Below are positions 1 to 8,167 of a DNA stretch of 49,155 bases, piece after piece. Source of the DNA: Synechococcaceae cyanobacterium (GTDB taxonomy: Bacteria; Cyanobacteriota; Cyanobacteriia; PCC-6307; Cyanobiaceae). The DNA lies in NCBI GenBank assembly GCA_947378425.1, contig CANCJV010000033.1, forward strand, positions 1-49,155, given 5' to 3'. The first letter of the stretch is position 1; every line of letters starts with the position of its first letter. The notes beneath the pieces were generated by a model. The model was not told the origin of the DNA. It ran no database searches and saw only the letters and a list, made by a program, of their open reading frames with translations. A program made the position numbers and the translations under genes.

Positions 1-46
1 GGGTCTGTTCCGGGTTCCAGGGACGGAAGGTCTTGGACTTGCTCAT
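1..46 (-). mobile_element. N-terminal fragment of IS1182-like transposase (runs off window)
   Basis: The minus strand from the ATG at 46 encodes a 15-residue start reading MSKSKTFRPWNPEQT before the window edge. The K-T-F-R-P-W-[ND]-P-[ED]-Q pattern is typical of the N-terminus of IS1182-like DDE transposases, which continue with an LLPPS motif that is not visible here. Nothing else of the element can be seen, so intactness is unknown. Together with the IS630 remnant at 3332 it suggests past insertions in this part of the chromosome. Confidence 0.5.
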
Positions 47-158
47 GGCCCATTTTCTCACCCAGATCCACTGCAGCAACTGGGATCTGGGCAGATCTAA
101 GGGCGTCTGTGGAGAAGTGGGGGCTGGTCTATGTGCGACAGGCTCCTAGGCCTGCCCA

Positions 159-413
159 TCACCACTCCGCTGATTCAGGAGCGTTGCGGCGCGGCCGAAC
201 CACCAGTTCGAGATCGAGGGCGGCCAGGATCAGCAGCAACCGCTCCAGGGTGAAGCGGCCCGGATGGAGCTCCAGGGCCGAAAGGCGCGCCTGGCTGAGG
301 CCGCCAGCCTTCTGCGCCACCAACTTCTGACTGAGGCCCCGCTGGCGCCGCAGGCCCACCAGCAGTTGGGCCAACTGGGAGGGGGCATGGATGACCTGCT
401 CCTCGGCGACCAT
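159..413 (-). CDS. HipB-like XRE-family repressor (orphan)
   Basis: An 84-residue cytoplasmic DNA-binding protein. After a short lead it shows the XRE/Cro helix-turn-helix: SQLAQLLVGLRRQRGLSQ, then VAQKAGGLSQARLSALE, then a leucine-rich helix ending in LDLELVVRPR. This layout is that of HipB, the antitoxin and autorepressor of HipA kinases. I chose the ATG at 413 because GGAG (421-424) lies 7 nt upstream; in-frame ATGs at 419 and 440 are alternatives. No HipA is visible: downstream is the transposase fragment. It may be an orphan antitoxin left after an insertion, or a stand-alone regulator. Confidence 0.7.
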   Translation of the reverse strand: MVAEEQVIHAPSQLAQLLVGLRRQRGLSQKLVAQKAGGLSQARLSALELHPGRFTLERLLLILAALDLELVVRPRRNAPESAEW

Positions 414-711
414 GGACATACTCCAATTCCTAATATCCATAAAGTACTTGTAAACCGAGTATTCGCTGAAGACCTGGAAGGCAAGTGCCCGCCCCTCCTC
501 CCGTTCCCTTGAGCTGGCAGTCGATCTGGCCGTCGAGCGTCTGGGAACGACGGTCGGGCGGCCCCGGATCAACACGAGGACTTGTCATCGCCAAGCCTGA
601 GCAGTGGCGAGGGAGCGCTCTTGTCCAAAGAATGCGCATCACAATGCTCACGCCCACGGCCTTGGAGCATGGGCACCCACCTTGACTCCAGCCCATCCAG
701 CGGGCTCACTC
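414..711. other. Intergenic region upstream of the HipB-like gene
   Basis: About 300 bases without a convincing gene. The part next to the repressor (420-470) is AT-richer than its surroundings and contains the 8-bp palindrome AAGTACTT (442-449), a candidate autorepression site. No other structure was recognised. Confidence 0.35.
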
Positions 712-1104
712 TCACCGGCGCGCATCCTGGAGGGGGCAGCCATAGGCGTCAAATGCCGTATCGGTGCTGACCAGCAGCAGCGATTCACTGATCGACTGGG
801 CCACGAGCAGGCGGTCAAACGGATCGCGGTGATGGAGGGGGAGCTGCTCAAGCGTCAGTAGATGGGGGAGATCGAGGGGGAGGAGTTCGAAGCCGCACTC
901 CTGAGCCCACGGGATCGCCTGGGCGGCCGAGAGCGGCATGTCGCTGCGGGTCAGGGCGTGCTTGATGGCGATCTCCCAGAGCGACACATGGCTGATCAGC
1001 ACGCTGCTGGCCTCGACGGTGATCAGATCGCGGCTGCGGGGGCCAAGCCTGGGGTCATCGCTGATCGCCCAGAGAAAGGTGTGGGTGTCGAGCAGGAGCT
1101 GCAT
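712..1104 (-). CDS. vapC: PIN-domain toxin, VapC-type ribonuclease
   Basis: A 130-residue PIN-domain protein. It opens with MQLLLDTHTFLWAI, carrying the first catalytic Asp (D6), followed by E44 in SLWEIAIKH, D94 and D97 in HRDPFDRLLVAQS, and D115 in LLVSTDTAFD. These acidic residues bind the metal of VapC-type RNases, which cut tRNA or rRNA when the antitoxin is lost. The length matches the family. The ATG overlaps the stop of the upstream antitoxin gene in a TGATG junction, so the pair is translationally coupled. The RNA target cannot be read from sequence. Confidence 0.88.
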   Translation of the reverse strand: MQLLLDTHTFLWAISDDPRLGPRSRDLITVEASSVLISHVSLWEIAIKHALTRSDMPLSAAQAIPWAQECGFELLPLDLPHLLTLEQLPLHHRDPFDRLLVAQSISESLLLVSTDTAFDAYGCPLQDARR

Positions 1105-1376
1105 CAGGACTGCTCAAACAGCTCGGCGATCAGTGGATTGGCGGCATCGATCGATTCCGGAATCGTGAACTGGCCGCGGGCCACCCCCAGACGCCGCGGC
1201 TGCCCAGGCTTCTGCAGGGCGGTGAGCCGCGCCACCGGCCTGCCGTTGCGGGCGATCACCACCTCGGTTGCCTCACCGCTTTCGATGGCCTCCACCAGGC
1301 GCGAGAGGTGGGTCTTGGCCTCGAGCATGTTGACCGTGCGACGACCACCGCCGCCCGCGGCCGCTGGAGCTGCCAT
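1104..1376 (-). CDS. Phd/YefM-type antitoxin, partner of the PIN toxin
   Basis: A 90-residue antitoxin of the Phd/YefM superfamily. The core starts at VNMLEAKTHLSRLVEAIESG, runs through EVVIARNGRPVARL, and is followed by a flexible tail ending in NPLIAELFEQS that should bind the toxin. The Ala/Gly-rich first 13 residues look like an over-extended start; translation may begin nearer the VNMLEAK segment. The N-terminal fold normally binds its own promoter, so the upstream flank (1377-1440) probably holds the operator. That flank contains short CCAGA tandem repeats near 1408-1422. Confidence 0.85.
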   Translation of the reverse strand: MAAPAAAGGGGRRTVNMLEAKTHLSRLVEAIESGEATEVVIARNGRPVARLTALQKPGQPRRLGVARGQFTIPESIDAANPLIAELFEQS

Positions 1377-1443
1377 CTCGCGCAGAACGCAGAAGCCACA
1401 GCAGGCTAGACCAGACCAGACCAGGTGAGCGCGGCCCCTTCCT

Positions 1444-2772
1444 TCAGCCCACCAGCAGCTTCGCCACCCCGACCAGGGCGGCCACGCCGATCAAGCGCAG
1501 CACCCCCCATTGCCAGCGCAGCAACAGCAGCAGGCTGGCCGCCAGGATCGCCAGCGCTGCCGGATCGAGGCTGCCGCCAGGCCACAGCGCCGGCCCGGCG
1601 AACAGCAGCGCCAGGCTGGCGATCACCCCCACCACGGCGGCGGTGATCGCCGTCAGCGGCGGCCCCAGCCGCAGATCTTCGCGGCTGGCCTCCACGAAGG
1701 GTCCCCCGGCCAGGATGAACACAAAGGACGGCAGGAAGGTGAACCACACCACCACCAGGCCCGCCAGCAGCGCCTGGGCCAGGGAGCCACTGCCGTTCCA
1801 GCCGCCCATGAAGCCCACAAACGCCACCACCATGATCAAGGGGCCGGGGGTGGTCTCGCCGAGGGCCAGGCCATCGAACATCTGGTGAGCCGTGAGCCAG
1901 CCGTGGGTCTCCACCGCCCCCTGGGCCACATAGGGCAGCACCGCGTAGGCGCCGCCGAAGCTCATCAGCGCCACGCGGCTGAAGAAGCGCGCCATCGTCG
2001 CCAGGGGGCCAGCCACGCCCCCCTGCCAGCTCAACGCGGCCAGGGGGACTGCCAGAGCCAGGCCACTGATCAGCAGGGTGACGGCCAGTTGTCGTCCCTG
2101 GACCAGGGCATGGCTTGGGGTCGGTGTGTCGTCGTCATGGAGGACCCGGTCCCGCTCGCTCCTGTCCCCGACGGCTCCAGCTAGAGACCCGGAGCTGCTC
2201 GGAGCCCGGCTGGCGAGCTGGAACCAGGCCGGCCGCCAACGCCCGCCGATCCAGCCCGTCAGGGCCGCCGCTCCCACCAGCAGCGGATAGGGCAGCCGCA
2301 GCCAGACCAGGCCGAGAAAGGCGACGACGGCGATCGCCACCAGCAGCGGCTGGTGGAGGGTGCGCCGTCCCAGCCGCCAGGCCGCCTGCAACACGATCGC
2401 CAGCACCGCCGGTTTCAGCGCCCAGAACAAGGCCACCAGCAGCGGCAGCTGACCCCACAGCGCATAGAGGCAGGACAGCCCCAGCAACAGCACCACCGAG
2501 GGCAACAGAAAGAGGCCACCGGCGATCAGGCCACCGGGGATGCCGTGCATCAACCAGCCCAGATAGGTGGCCAGCTGGGTGGCCTCCGGCCCGGGCAGCA
2601 GCATGCAGTAGTTGAGGGCATGCAGAAAGCGCCGCTCGGAGAGCCATTGGCGCCGCTCCACCAACTCGCTGTGCAGCAAGGCGATCTGCCCCGCCGGTCC
2701 GCCGAAGCTCACCAGTCCCAGCTGCAGCCAGAAGCGGGCGGCGTTGGCCAGGGAAGGGGAGGCATTGGTCAC
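1444..2772 (-). CDS. chrA: Chromate transporter, two-domain ChrA (CHR family)
   Basis: A 442-residue inner-membrane protein made of two homologous CHR halves. The first half has FWLQLGLVSFGGPAGQ and a conserved LLPGPEATQLATYLG segment; the second has RVALMSFGGAYAVLPYV and LGETTPGPLIMVVAFVG. Long bidomain CHR proteins export chromate by proton antiport. Chromate resembles sulfate and is taken up by sulfate importers, which fits a neighbourhood with a duplicated importer, although the genes are not adjacent. A hydrophilic loop around residues 185-225 separates the halves. Translation starts at GTG (2772), which lies inside a 29-bp tandem duplication (2768-2825). Confidence 0.9.
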   Translation of the reverse strand: MTNASPSLANAARFWLQLGLVSFGGPAGQIALLHSELVERRQWLSERRFLHALNYCMLLPGPEATQLATYLGWLMHGIPGGLIAGGLFLLPSVVLLLGLSCLYALWGQLPLLVALFWALKPAVLAIVLQAAWRLGRRTLHQPLLVAIAVVAFLGLVWLRLPYPLLVGAAALTGWIGGRWRPAWFQLASRAPSSSGSLAGAVGDRSERDRVLHDDDTPTPSHALVQGRQLAVTLLISGLALAVPLAALSWQGGVAGPLATMARFFSRVALMSFGGAYAVLPYVAQGAVETHGWLTAHQMFDGLALGETTPGPLIMVVAFVGFMGGWNGSGSLAQALLAGLVVVWFTFLPSFVFILAGGPFVEASREDLRLGPPLTAITAAVVGVIASLALLFAGPALWPGGSLDPAALAILAASLLLLLRWQWGVLRLIGVAALVGVAKLLVG

Positions 2773-2825
2773 GGCGGCAGCGGGCTGGGGGGAGTGGTCA
2801 CGGCGGCAGTTGGCTGGGGGGAGTG
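2768..2825. repeat. 29-bp tandem duplication over the chrA start codon
   Basis: Two adjacent 29-bp units (2768-2796 and 2797-2825) differ at only two positions, CG versus TT, in the middle. On the minus strand the GTG start of chrA falls in the first unit and the second unit repeats the same context just upstream. Confidence 0.85.
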
Positions 2826-2955
2826 GGCTGGCATCAGGGCCTGGGAGATCGGCTGCATCATCGGCCTCCCATTCACATCTCCTGGTGGTTCAAACCACAT
2901 GGGCACGGGTCCGGGCTCGGTAGGACAGGGGCATCCCTTCGGCTGCCCAGGGCCC

Positions 2956-3210
2956 ATGAACCCATCGCCGCCGCCGAACAACCTGGGGCCGACTCTGCTG
3001 CTCGCCGCCGGCCTGCTGTCGTCTCCGCTGGGGGTCGGCGTTCCCCTGGTGATCGTCGCCCTGGCCGGTGTACGCACCGCCGCCGGTGATCCGGCTCTGC
3101 CGCGGTTGACGCGCTGGCTGCAGCGCCTGCGTCGGATCAGAGGCGATTCGCCTTCCCATGGTTGTGGTCGAAGTCGCAAGTGCCACGGCTTGTCGATTCC
3201 CCGTCGATGA
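2956..3210 (+). CDS. Small putative membrane protein, unknown
   Basis: An 84-residue frame from ATG 2956. It has a hydrophobic stretch (about residues 11-39, including LGPTLLLAAGLLSSPLG and PLVIVALAGV) followed by an Arg-rich amphipathic segment (LTRWLQRLRRIRG) and a basic tail. This could be a one- or two-helix membrane protein with a cytoplasmic positive tail. I do not recognise the family. The codons look GC-rich and genome-like, but no Shine-Dalgarno sequence is evident, so the gene is tentative. Confidence 0.35.
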   Translation: MNPSPPPNNLGPTLLLAAGLLSSPLGVGVPLVIVALAGVRTAAGDPALPRLTRWLQRLRRIRGDSPSHGCGRSRKCHGLSIPRR

Positions 3211-3229
3211 GCACGATGCTGTGGCCAGG

Positions 3230-3267
3230 ATTGAGGCTGCTGGCCGCAATTGAGGCTGCCGGCCGCG
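3230..3267. repeat. 19-bp tandem repeat before the IS630 remnant
   Basis: Two consecutive 19-bp units (3230-3248 and 3249-3267), each beginning ATTGAGGCTGC, differ at two positions. They lie between the small membrane frame and the IS630 fragment. Confidence 0.8.
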
Positions 3268-3331
3268 ATGCCTCACCGCTGGGGCGCCTGGAAGTGAATC
3301 AGTAGAATCAGCACCGCAATCACATGGACTC

Positions 3332-3766
3332 ATGGCCGCCGGACGTCCCTTGCCGCCCTTGGTGCTCAGTGAAGACGAGCTTCAGCTGTTGCAGAGCATC
3401 GCCAAATCCCGAGCAAGGCCCCATGCAATTGTTCAGCGCTGCCAGATCATCCTGGCCTGTGCCGCCGGTGAAATCAACACGGCTATTGCCAGGCGGATGG
3501 GCCTCAGGGGCATGACCGTCGGGAAGTGGCGCAAGCGTTATATCGAGCATGGAATCGATGGACTCAAGGATGAGCTGCGCCCCGGTCGTCCTCGGCTCTA
3601 TCAGGATGACAAGGTGGCTGAGGTGATCCACCAGGCTCGGCAGACGGCACCCGCCGATGGCAGCGGCCCATGGACGGCACGCTCCCTGGCGGCAGCGACG
3701 GGGATCTCGAAAAGCACGGTGCATCGCTGGTTGCAGACAGGCTCCTCCGTCCAGGCGAAGCCGTAG
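3332..3766 (+). pseudogene. Truncated IS630-family transposase (N-terminal DNA-binding part only)
   Basis: A 144-residue frame corresponds to the N-terminal half of an IS630/Tc1-like transposase: LSEDELQLLQSIAKSR and a helix-turn-helix (INTAIARRMGLRGMTVGKWRKRY), then HGIDGLKDELRPGRPR and a second DNA-binding segment ending ISKSTVHRWLQT. Family members are roughly 340-360 residues long and continue into the DDE catalytic domain. Here the similarity stops at the last helix, the frame closes after a few unrelated residues, and neither other frame restores the domain. It is a non-functional remnant lying just beyond the 3' end of metX. Confidence 0.8.
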
Positions 3767-3865
3767 TCAACGGCTGCCATCCCGGTCGTGTGTCGGTTCA
3801 CGAGCCCGTGCGCCTGGAACCGGTGACGTCCTTCCTCCCGTTCATCGCCCTGATGGCGGCGCCCT

Positions 3866-5038
3866 TCAGCCCAGAACCTGGTTCAGGATCGGCCGCAACT
3901 GGTCCAGTTCCGCCAGGAAGCCGTCATGGCCCAGGTCGCTGCTGAGGCTGCTGTAGCTGGCACCACCCGGGATGCCGGCGGCCAGCTGCTGCTGGCGGCC
4001 GGGGGGAAACAGGCGATCGGAGCTCACCGAAACCACGCTCACCTGGGCATGGATGCGTGCCAGGGCCGCCGCCAGTCCGCCACGACCCCGGCCGACGTCG
4101 TGGCGATTCATGGCCCGAGCGAGGCCGATGTAGCTGTTGGCATCGAAGCGTTGCACCAGCTCCTGGCTCTGGCGCTCCAGCAGGGCGGTGATGGCGGCTT
4201 CCGGATCCGCAGCCGCCCGGGCGTCGCCCTGTTCAACGTCCGTCTGATCCGCACCGAGCTGCCGCTCGATTTCAGCCGCGCTGACATAGGTCAGCTGGGC
4301 GAGGGCGCGGGCCAGGGCCAGGCCGGCACGGGGGCCGCCGCCGGGCTGGTCGTAGTAGTCGCCGCCGCAGAAGTGGGGATCCTGGCGGATCGCCTGGATC
4401 TGACAGCTGTGAACGGCGATGTTGTCGGCGCTGCAGCGGGCGGCGGTGGCGATCAGCAGCAGGCGCTCCAGCCGCTGCGGCGAGCCGATCGCCCACTCCA
4501 GGGCCCGCATGCCTCCCATCGAGCCACCGATGATGGCGTGCCAGCGCTCAATGCCCAGCAGGTCGGCCAGGCCCCGTTCGGCCGCCACCATGTCGCGGAT
4601 CGAGAGCAGCGGAAAGCGGCTGCCATAGGGCCGGCCATCAGCCGCGGGGCTGGCGGGTCCGGTGCTGCCCTGGCAGCCGCCCAGCACGTTGGGACAGATC
4701 ACGCAGAAGCGCTCGGTGTCCAGGGCCTGGCCGGGGCCGATCAGCCGATCCCACCAGCCAGAGCTGGCATGGCCGACACCGGCGGGGCCGGCTGCATGGC
4801 TGTCGCCACTGAAGCCATGCAGCAGCAGGATGGCGTTGCTGCGTCCGGAGTTGAGCTCGCCCCAGCGCTCCCAGGCCAGGCTGATCGGACCGAGGCTCTG
4901 GCCCGATTCCAGGATCAGGGGCTGGTCGCCGAAGGGACGGCTGAACAGACGCTGGCCGGCAGGATCCCCCTGCCGCCAGCCGCCGTGCCGGATGCTCGCT
5001 GCGGCGGGGACCATCGAAGCGGCGGCGAAGGCCATCAT
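3866..5038 (-). CDS. metX: Homoserine O-acetyltransferase
   Basis: A 390-residue alpha/beta hydrolase-fold enzyme that transfers acetyl from acetyl-CoA to homoserine, the entry step to methionine by direct sulfhydrylation. The order of motifs fits MetX: LLLHGFSGDSHA, CPNVLGGCQGSTGP, the nucleophile Ser173 in GGSMGGMRALEW, Asp341 in SSDRLFPP and His371 in GHDGFL. The family is usually 350-390 residues; the Ala-rich first 15 residues may be over-extended. Some MetX-like enzymes use succinyl-CoA or serine, which cannot be settled here. No sulfhydrylase gene is next to it. The 190 bases upstream are GC-rich with no riboswitch that I could recognise. Confidence 0.92.
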   Translation of the reverse strand: MMAFAAASMVPAAASIRHGGWRQGDPAGQRLFSRPFGDQPLILESGQSLGPISLAWERWGELNSGRSNAILLLHGFSGDSHAAGPAGVGHASSGWWDRLIGPGQALDTERFCVICPNVLGGCQGSTGPASPAADGRPYGSRFPLLSIRDMVAAERGLADLLGIERWHAIIGGSMGGMRALEWAIGSPQRLERLLLIATAARCSADNIAVHSCQIQAIRQDPHFCGGDYYDQPGGGPRAGLALARALAQLTYVSAAEIERQLGADQTDVEQGDARAAADPEAAITALLERQSQELVQRFDANSYIGLARAMNRHDVGRGRGGLAAALARIHAQVSVVSVSSDRLFPPGRQQQLAAGIPGGASYSSLSSDLGHDGFLAELDQLRPILNQVLG

Positions 5039-5228
5039 TGTCCCGCTCGAGCCAGGAGCGGGCCGAGCCCGCTGGCCTCTGGATCGCCTGACGAGCTGCA
5101 GGGTCTCCAGGCCTCTCGACTCCGGGCGGTGCTTCGGCAGCTGCTGCCGGCTGGCGGGCTGGGCTCCTTCCCCAGATAGAGAGATGGCAAGGGCGCTGTC
5201 ATCGGTGTGTCCGGGCTGTCGGCGGGGC

Positions 5229-5828
5229 TCAGACCTTGGCTCTGGTCTGGGCCCGGGGCCGCAGCAACAACCCCAGCCCCAGCACCAGGGGAGCCAGCAG
5301 ACGGCTGCCAGCGGCGATCAGCAGCAGCGGGGCCCCGATCAGGCGGCGAAGCTCCGCCAGGTGATGGCTGCGGCCCACGAGCTCGCTTCCTTCCAGCGGC
5401 AGCCCCTGTCGCTGCCAGCCGGGGACTCCGCCTTCGAGGTACTGGATCAGCCGCCCGTAGCCATTGCGGTGCAGCTGGTCGATCAGGTCGAGGGCCTGCT
5501 GGGGCCGCTGGCTGATCAGGATCAGATCGCCATCGGGGAGCTCGCCGCTGATCAGCCTGGCGGCAGGAATCGAATGGCTTCCTGGGATGTGACCCTGCCG
5601 GAACTGCCGCGCCGACCGCACATCGATGATCAGAGCCGAGCCCTCAACGCCGCCGGGGCCAGGACGCCGGGCCTGCCGATAGGGCAGAGCGGCAACACTG
5701 ACGGCTGTTGCCGCGAACGCTGAGATTCCGACGGCTGGATCAGCACCTGGGCCTGAAGACGTTGTGTTGGACGATGTCGAGCCGGAAGCAACAGACTGGA
5801 CCATGGCAGCGAACCCGAAGAGCCCCAT
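5229..5828 (-). CDS. Rhodanese-fold membrane protein lacking the catalytic Cys
   Basis: A 199-residue protein: an Ala/Ser-rich N-terminal segment (1-55), a rhodanese domain (about 62-150) with IIDVRSARQFRQGHIPGSHSIP and YLEGGVPGWQRQGLPLEG, and a C-terminal hydrophobic segment (about 164-190) that may anchor it. In active sulfurtransferases the loop after the central strand carries Cys; here it reads LILISQRPQQAL, with Ser106 in that position. Persulfide transfer is therefore unlikely and a binding or scaffold role is more probable. It is transcribed in the same direction as metX, 190 bases upstream of it. Confidence 0.8.
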   Translation of the reverse strand: MGLFGFAAMVQSVASGSTSSNTTSSGPGADPAVGISAFAATAVSVAALPYRQARRPGPGGVEGSALIIDVRSARQFRQGHIPGSHSIPAARLISGELPDGDLILISQRPQQALDLIDQLHRNGYGRLIQYLEGGVPGWQRQGLPLEGSELVGRSHHLAELRRLIGAPLLLIAAGSRLLAPLVLGLGLLLRPRAQTRAKV

Positions 5829-6098
5829 CGTGGGCCGCGTCGGATTTATCTACGGTATTTCGAGTGACAAGCCGGAGTATTGGCGAGTTGGGGCGTGTTC
5901 TCTAGGTCGGGAACGCCAAAAAACAGGCTCCGCCTTGTGGCGAAGCCCGCAGGGTTACCCATCCTCGAGGCCATGCAAACGTCGAGAACAAAGCCATCTT
6001 CCCCATGCAGCCGGCCGCAAGCAGGTGGCTGTGATCACAACGCTTCGCGGGCGTCGCCACATCGCCGGCGGGCTGAGGTCGTCCATGGCGTGCTCCGA
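5829..6098. other. Intergenic, no gene seen
   Basis: This gap between the rhodanese-fold gene and the amidotransferase gene has no convincing coding frame. It should hold the promoter of the rhodanese-fold gene at its left end; no clear -35/-10 pair was found. Confidence 0.4.
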
Positions 6099-6911
6099 TC
6101 AGGCTGGGGACGGCGCCACTTCGGCCAGATGGTGGTGCAACACCTCGCCCCGCCGCAGCAGCACCGCCTCCCCCACCTGCAACCGCAACCAGGTCTCGTC
6201 GGTGGTCAGGGGTTCGGTGCTGATGATCGAGACCACATCCTCTGGGCCGGCCAGCTGGGCGAAATCGACGCTGAGATCGTCGTCGGCGAGGGTGGCCGTG
6301 CGGAAGGGGGCGCGGCGGGTGAGCCGGTGCAGCCTGGTGCCGGCGTAGGCGAACAGCCAGCGGCCGTTGCTGATCAGGCAGTTGAAGATGCCGCGGCCGG
6401 CCAGGGCGTCGGCAGCCTGCACCAGTTCAGCGAACATGGCCCTGTCGTCATCGGCAATCAGCCGCCCCGCCGTCCGGGCGCTCTCCAGTTGCTGCAGCAG
6501 CCAGCAGAAGGCGGCCTCGCTGTCGGTGCTGCCCTCGGGCCGGAAGTCGGCCGCCAGCTCGAAGCTGCCCTCCAGATCACCGTTGTGGGCGAAGATCCAC
6601 TCCTGCTCCTGCCAGCGCCGGTGGAACGGATGGCAGTTCTCCAGGGCCACCACGCCGCGGGTGGCCTTGCGGATATGGGCGATCGAGCAGTGGGCCTTGA
6701 GATCGAGGGCCGCCACTTCCGCCGCAATCGGTGAGAAGGCTGCCGGGCCGTCCTCCCGGTAGATGCGCACGCCGCAGCCATCGGGATCGAAGCTGGCCAG
6801 GCCCCAGCCGTCGGCGTGATCGCCGGTGGCGCCCCCCCGACGGGTCAACCCGTGGAAGGAGAAGCGCATGTCGGTGGGGGTGTTGGCGCAGAGGGCCAGC
6901 AATTCACACAT
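6099..6911 (-). CDS. Class II glutamine amidotransferase, YafJ type
   Basis: A 270-residue Ntn-type hydrolase. Cys2 becomes the N-terminal nucleophile after Met removal (MCELLALCANTPTD), followed by HADGWGLA, AHIRKATRG, ENCHPF and FAHNGDLEG, which form the glutaminase pocket. Proteins of this type cleave the amide or gamma-glutamyl bond of glutamine-like substrates; DUG3-like relatives act on glutathione-derived compounds. A glutathione link would suit the sulfur context but is only inference. The gene is 12 bases downstream of the sbpA1 stop in the same direction, so it may be the last gene of that transcript. Confidence 0.88.
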   Translation of the reverse strand: MCELLALCANTPTDMRFSFHGLTRRGGATGDHADGWGLASFDPDGCGVRIYREDGPAAFSPIAAEVAALDLKAHCSIAHIRKATRGVVALENCHPFHRRWQEQEWIFAHNGDLEGSFELAADFRPEGSTDSEAAFCWLLQQLESARTAGRLIADDDRAMFAELVQAADALAGRGIFNCLISNGRWLFAYAGTRLHRLTRRAPFRTATLADDDLSVDFAQLAGPEDVVSIISTEPLTTDETWLRLQVGEAVLLRRGEVLHHHLAEVAPSPA

Positions 6912-6923
6912 CGGGCCAGGCTC

Positions 6924-7988
6924 CTACCGGGTGGAGGCGAACAGCTGATCCCAGAGTCCGCCCTTGCTGAAGAAGGTGGCATTGATCTTCGCCCAGCCAC
7001 CGAACGCAGCGGCGCCATACAGCCTGGCCACCGGCGCGAAACGATCCTGCACCAGGGCCCAGACGCTGGGATTGACGGGGCGGAAGCCCTCCTCGGCGAA
7101 GATCTTCTGGGCCTGCGGACCGCTCAGATAAGCGGCCAGGGCCTCAGCGGCCTTGCGGGTGCCGCGGCGATCGACATTGCGATCGATCACCACCACCGGC
7201 CCTTCGATGCGGATGTTCGGTGACGGCACCACGAAGGGACTTTCGAGCAGACCCTGGCGCTTGGCCAGGATCGCCTCGTTCTCGTAGGTGAGCAGCACAT
7301 CACCCTGGCCACGCTTGAGGAAGAGGTCGGCGGCCTCGCGGGAATCCTTGGGCAGATTGTCGACCTTGCGGTAGACGTTGCTGACGAACGCCCTGGCCTG
7401 GGCCTCACTGCCGCCGCTCTGGGTCACCGAACCCCAGAGTCCGAGAAAATTCCAGCGGGCGCCACCGGAGGTCTTGGGATTGGCCGTGATCATCGCCAGG
7501 CCGGGCTTGGCCAGATCGGACCAGGTTTTGATGCCCTTGGGATTGCCCTTGCGGGGCACGAAGACCACCACCGACTCGGTGATGGTGCTGTGATGTGGCA
7601 GTTCTTCCTGCCAACCGGGCTGCACCAGCCGGGCCTCCTGCAACTTCTGCACGTCGCCGCCCAGGGCGAGGGTGGCCACATCGGCTTCAATCCCATCAAT
7701 GATGGCGCGGGTCTGAACGCCGGAGGGGCCATAACTGGCGCGAATCGTCAGCGTCTGCCCGGTCTTCGCCTTCCAGTCAGCCTCGAACTGGGGCAGGATC
7801 CGGTCGTAGGGAGCCCTGGTGACGGCATAGCTGACCAGCAGCAGCTCCTGGGAGCCTCCCTTGGATCCGGCCTTGCTACCACTGCTGCTGCCTGGGGATT
7901 GGGCACAACCACCCAGCAACCCGCCACAGATCAGAACAGCCAGCAGGGATGGGCTCAGGCGACCGGGGACCACAACAACTTTAACCAC
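6924..7988 (-). CDS. sbpA: Sulfate/thiosulfate-binding lipoprotein of the SbpA/CysP family, copy 1
   Basis: A 354-residue periplasmic binding protein for the sulfate ABC importer. The N-terminus ends in a lipobox (LLGGC, Cys28), so it is predicted to be a membrane-tethered lipoprotein. Family motifs include LLLVSYAVTRAPYDRILPQFE, VATLALGGDVQ, MITANPKTSGGARWNFLGLW, GDVLLTYENEAI and EEGFRPVN. Translation appears to start at GTG 7988. It lies 179 bases downstream of copy 2 with a hairpin between them. The two copies share the whole fold but differ in signal type (lipoprotein here, cleaved Sec signal in copy 2). Confidence 0.93.
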   Translation of the reverse strand: MVKVVVVPGRLSPSLLAVLICGGLLGGCAQSPGSSSGSKAGSKGGSQELLLVSYAVTRAPYDRILPQFEADWKAKTGQTLTIRASYGPSGVQTRAIIDGIEADVATLALGGDVQKLQEARLVQPGWQEELPHHSTITESVVVFVPRKGNPKGIKTWSDLAKPGLAMITANPKTSGGARWNFLGLWGSVTQSGGSEAQARAFVSNVYRKVDNLPKDSREAADLFLKRGQGDVLLTYENEAILAKRQGLLESPFVVPSPNIRIEGPVVVIDRNVDRRGTRKAAEALAAYLSGPQAQKIFAEEGFRPVNPSVWALVQDRFAPVARLYGAAAFGGWAKINATFFSKGGLWDQLFASTR

Positions 7989-8111
7989 GCAAAGTCGATT
8001 GACAACTTGTCTTTATCTTAGCCCTGTGGCGGACGGGACTCCTCTGCTCGTCGTAGCTCCTGCTGGTTGTGTCTGGGGGCCGAAGTCGACGCCGGCAGTG
8101 GAGTCTTGGCC

Positions 8112-8152
8112 CGTTGAAGCCTTGGTGCCCGGCTGACGCCATGGCTTCAACG
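8112..8152. terminator. Hairpin between the two sbpA genes
   Basis: The 10-bp arm CGTTGAAGCC (8112-8121) is repeated inverted as GGCTTCAACG (8143-8152) around a 21-nt loop, just past the sbpA2 stop. There is no T-run, so it may act as a 3' stabiliser or partial terminator rather than a full intrinsic terminator. Confidence 0.5.
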
Positions 8153-8167
8153 TTGCTGCTGCAGGGC

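Noticed and set aside
5039-5228. Possible SAM- or cobalamin-type riboswitch before metX
   Set aside because: No conserved core (SAM-I GGC/GCC boxes, cobalamin box, SAH core) could be recognised in the GC-rich leader; calling one would be a guess.
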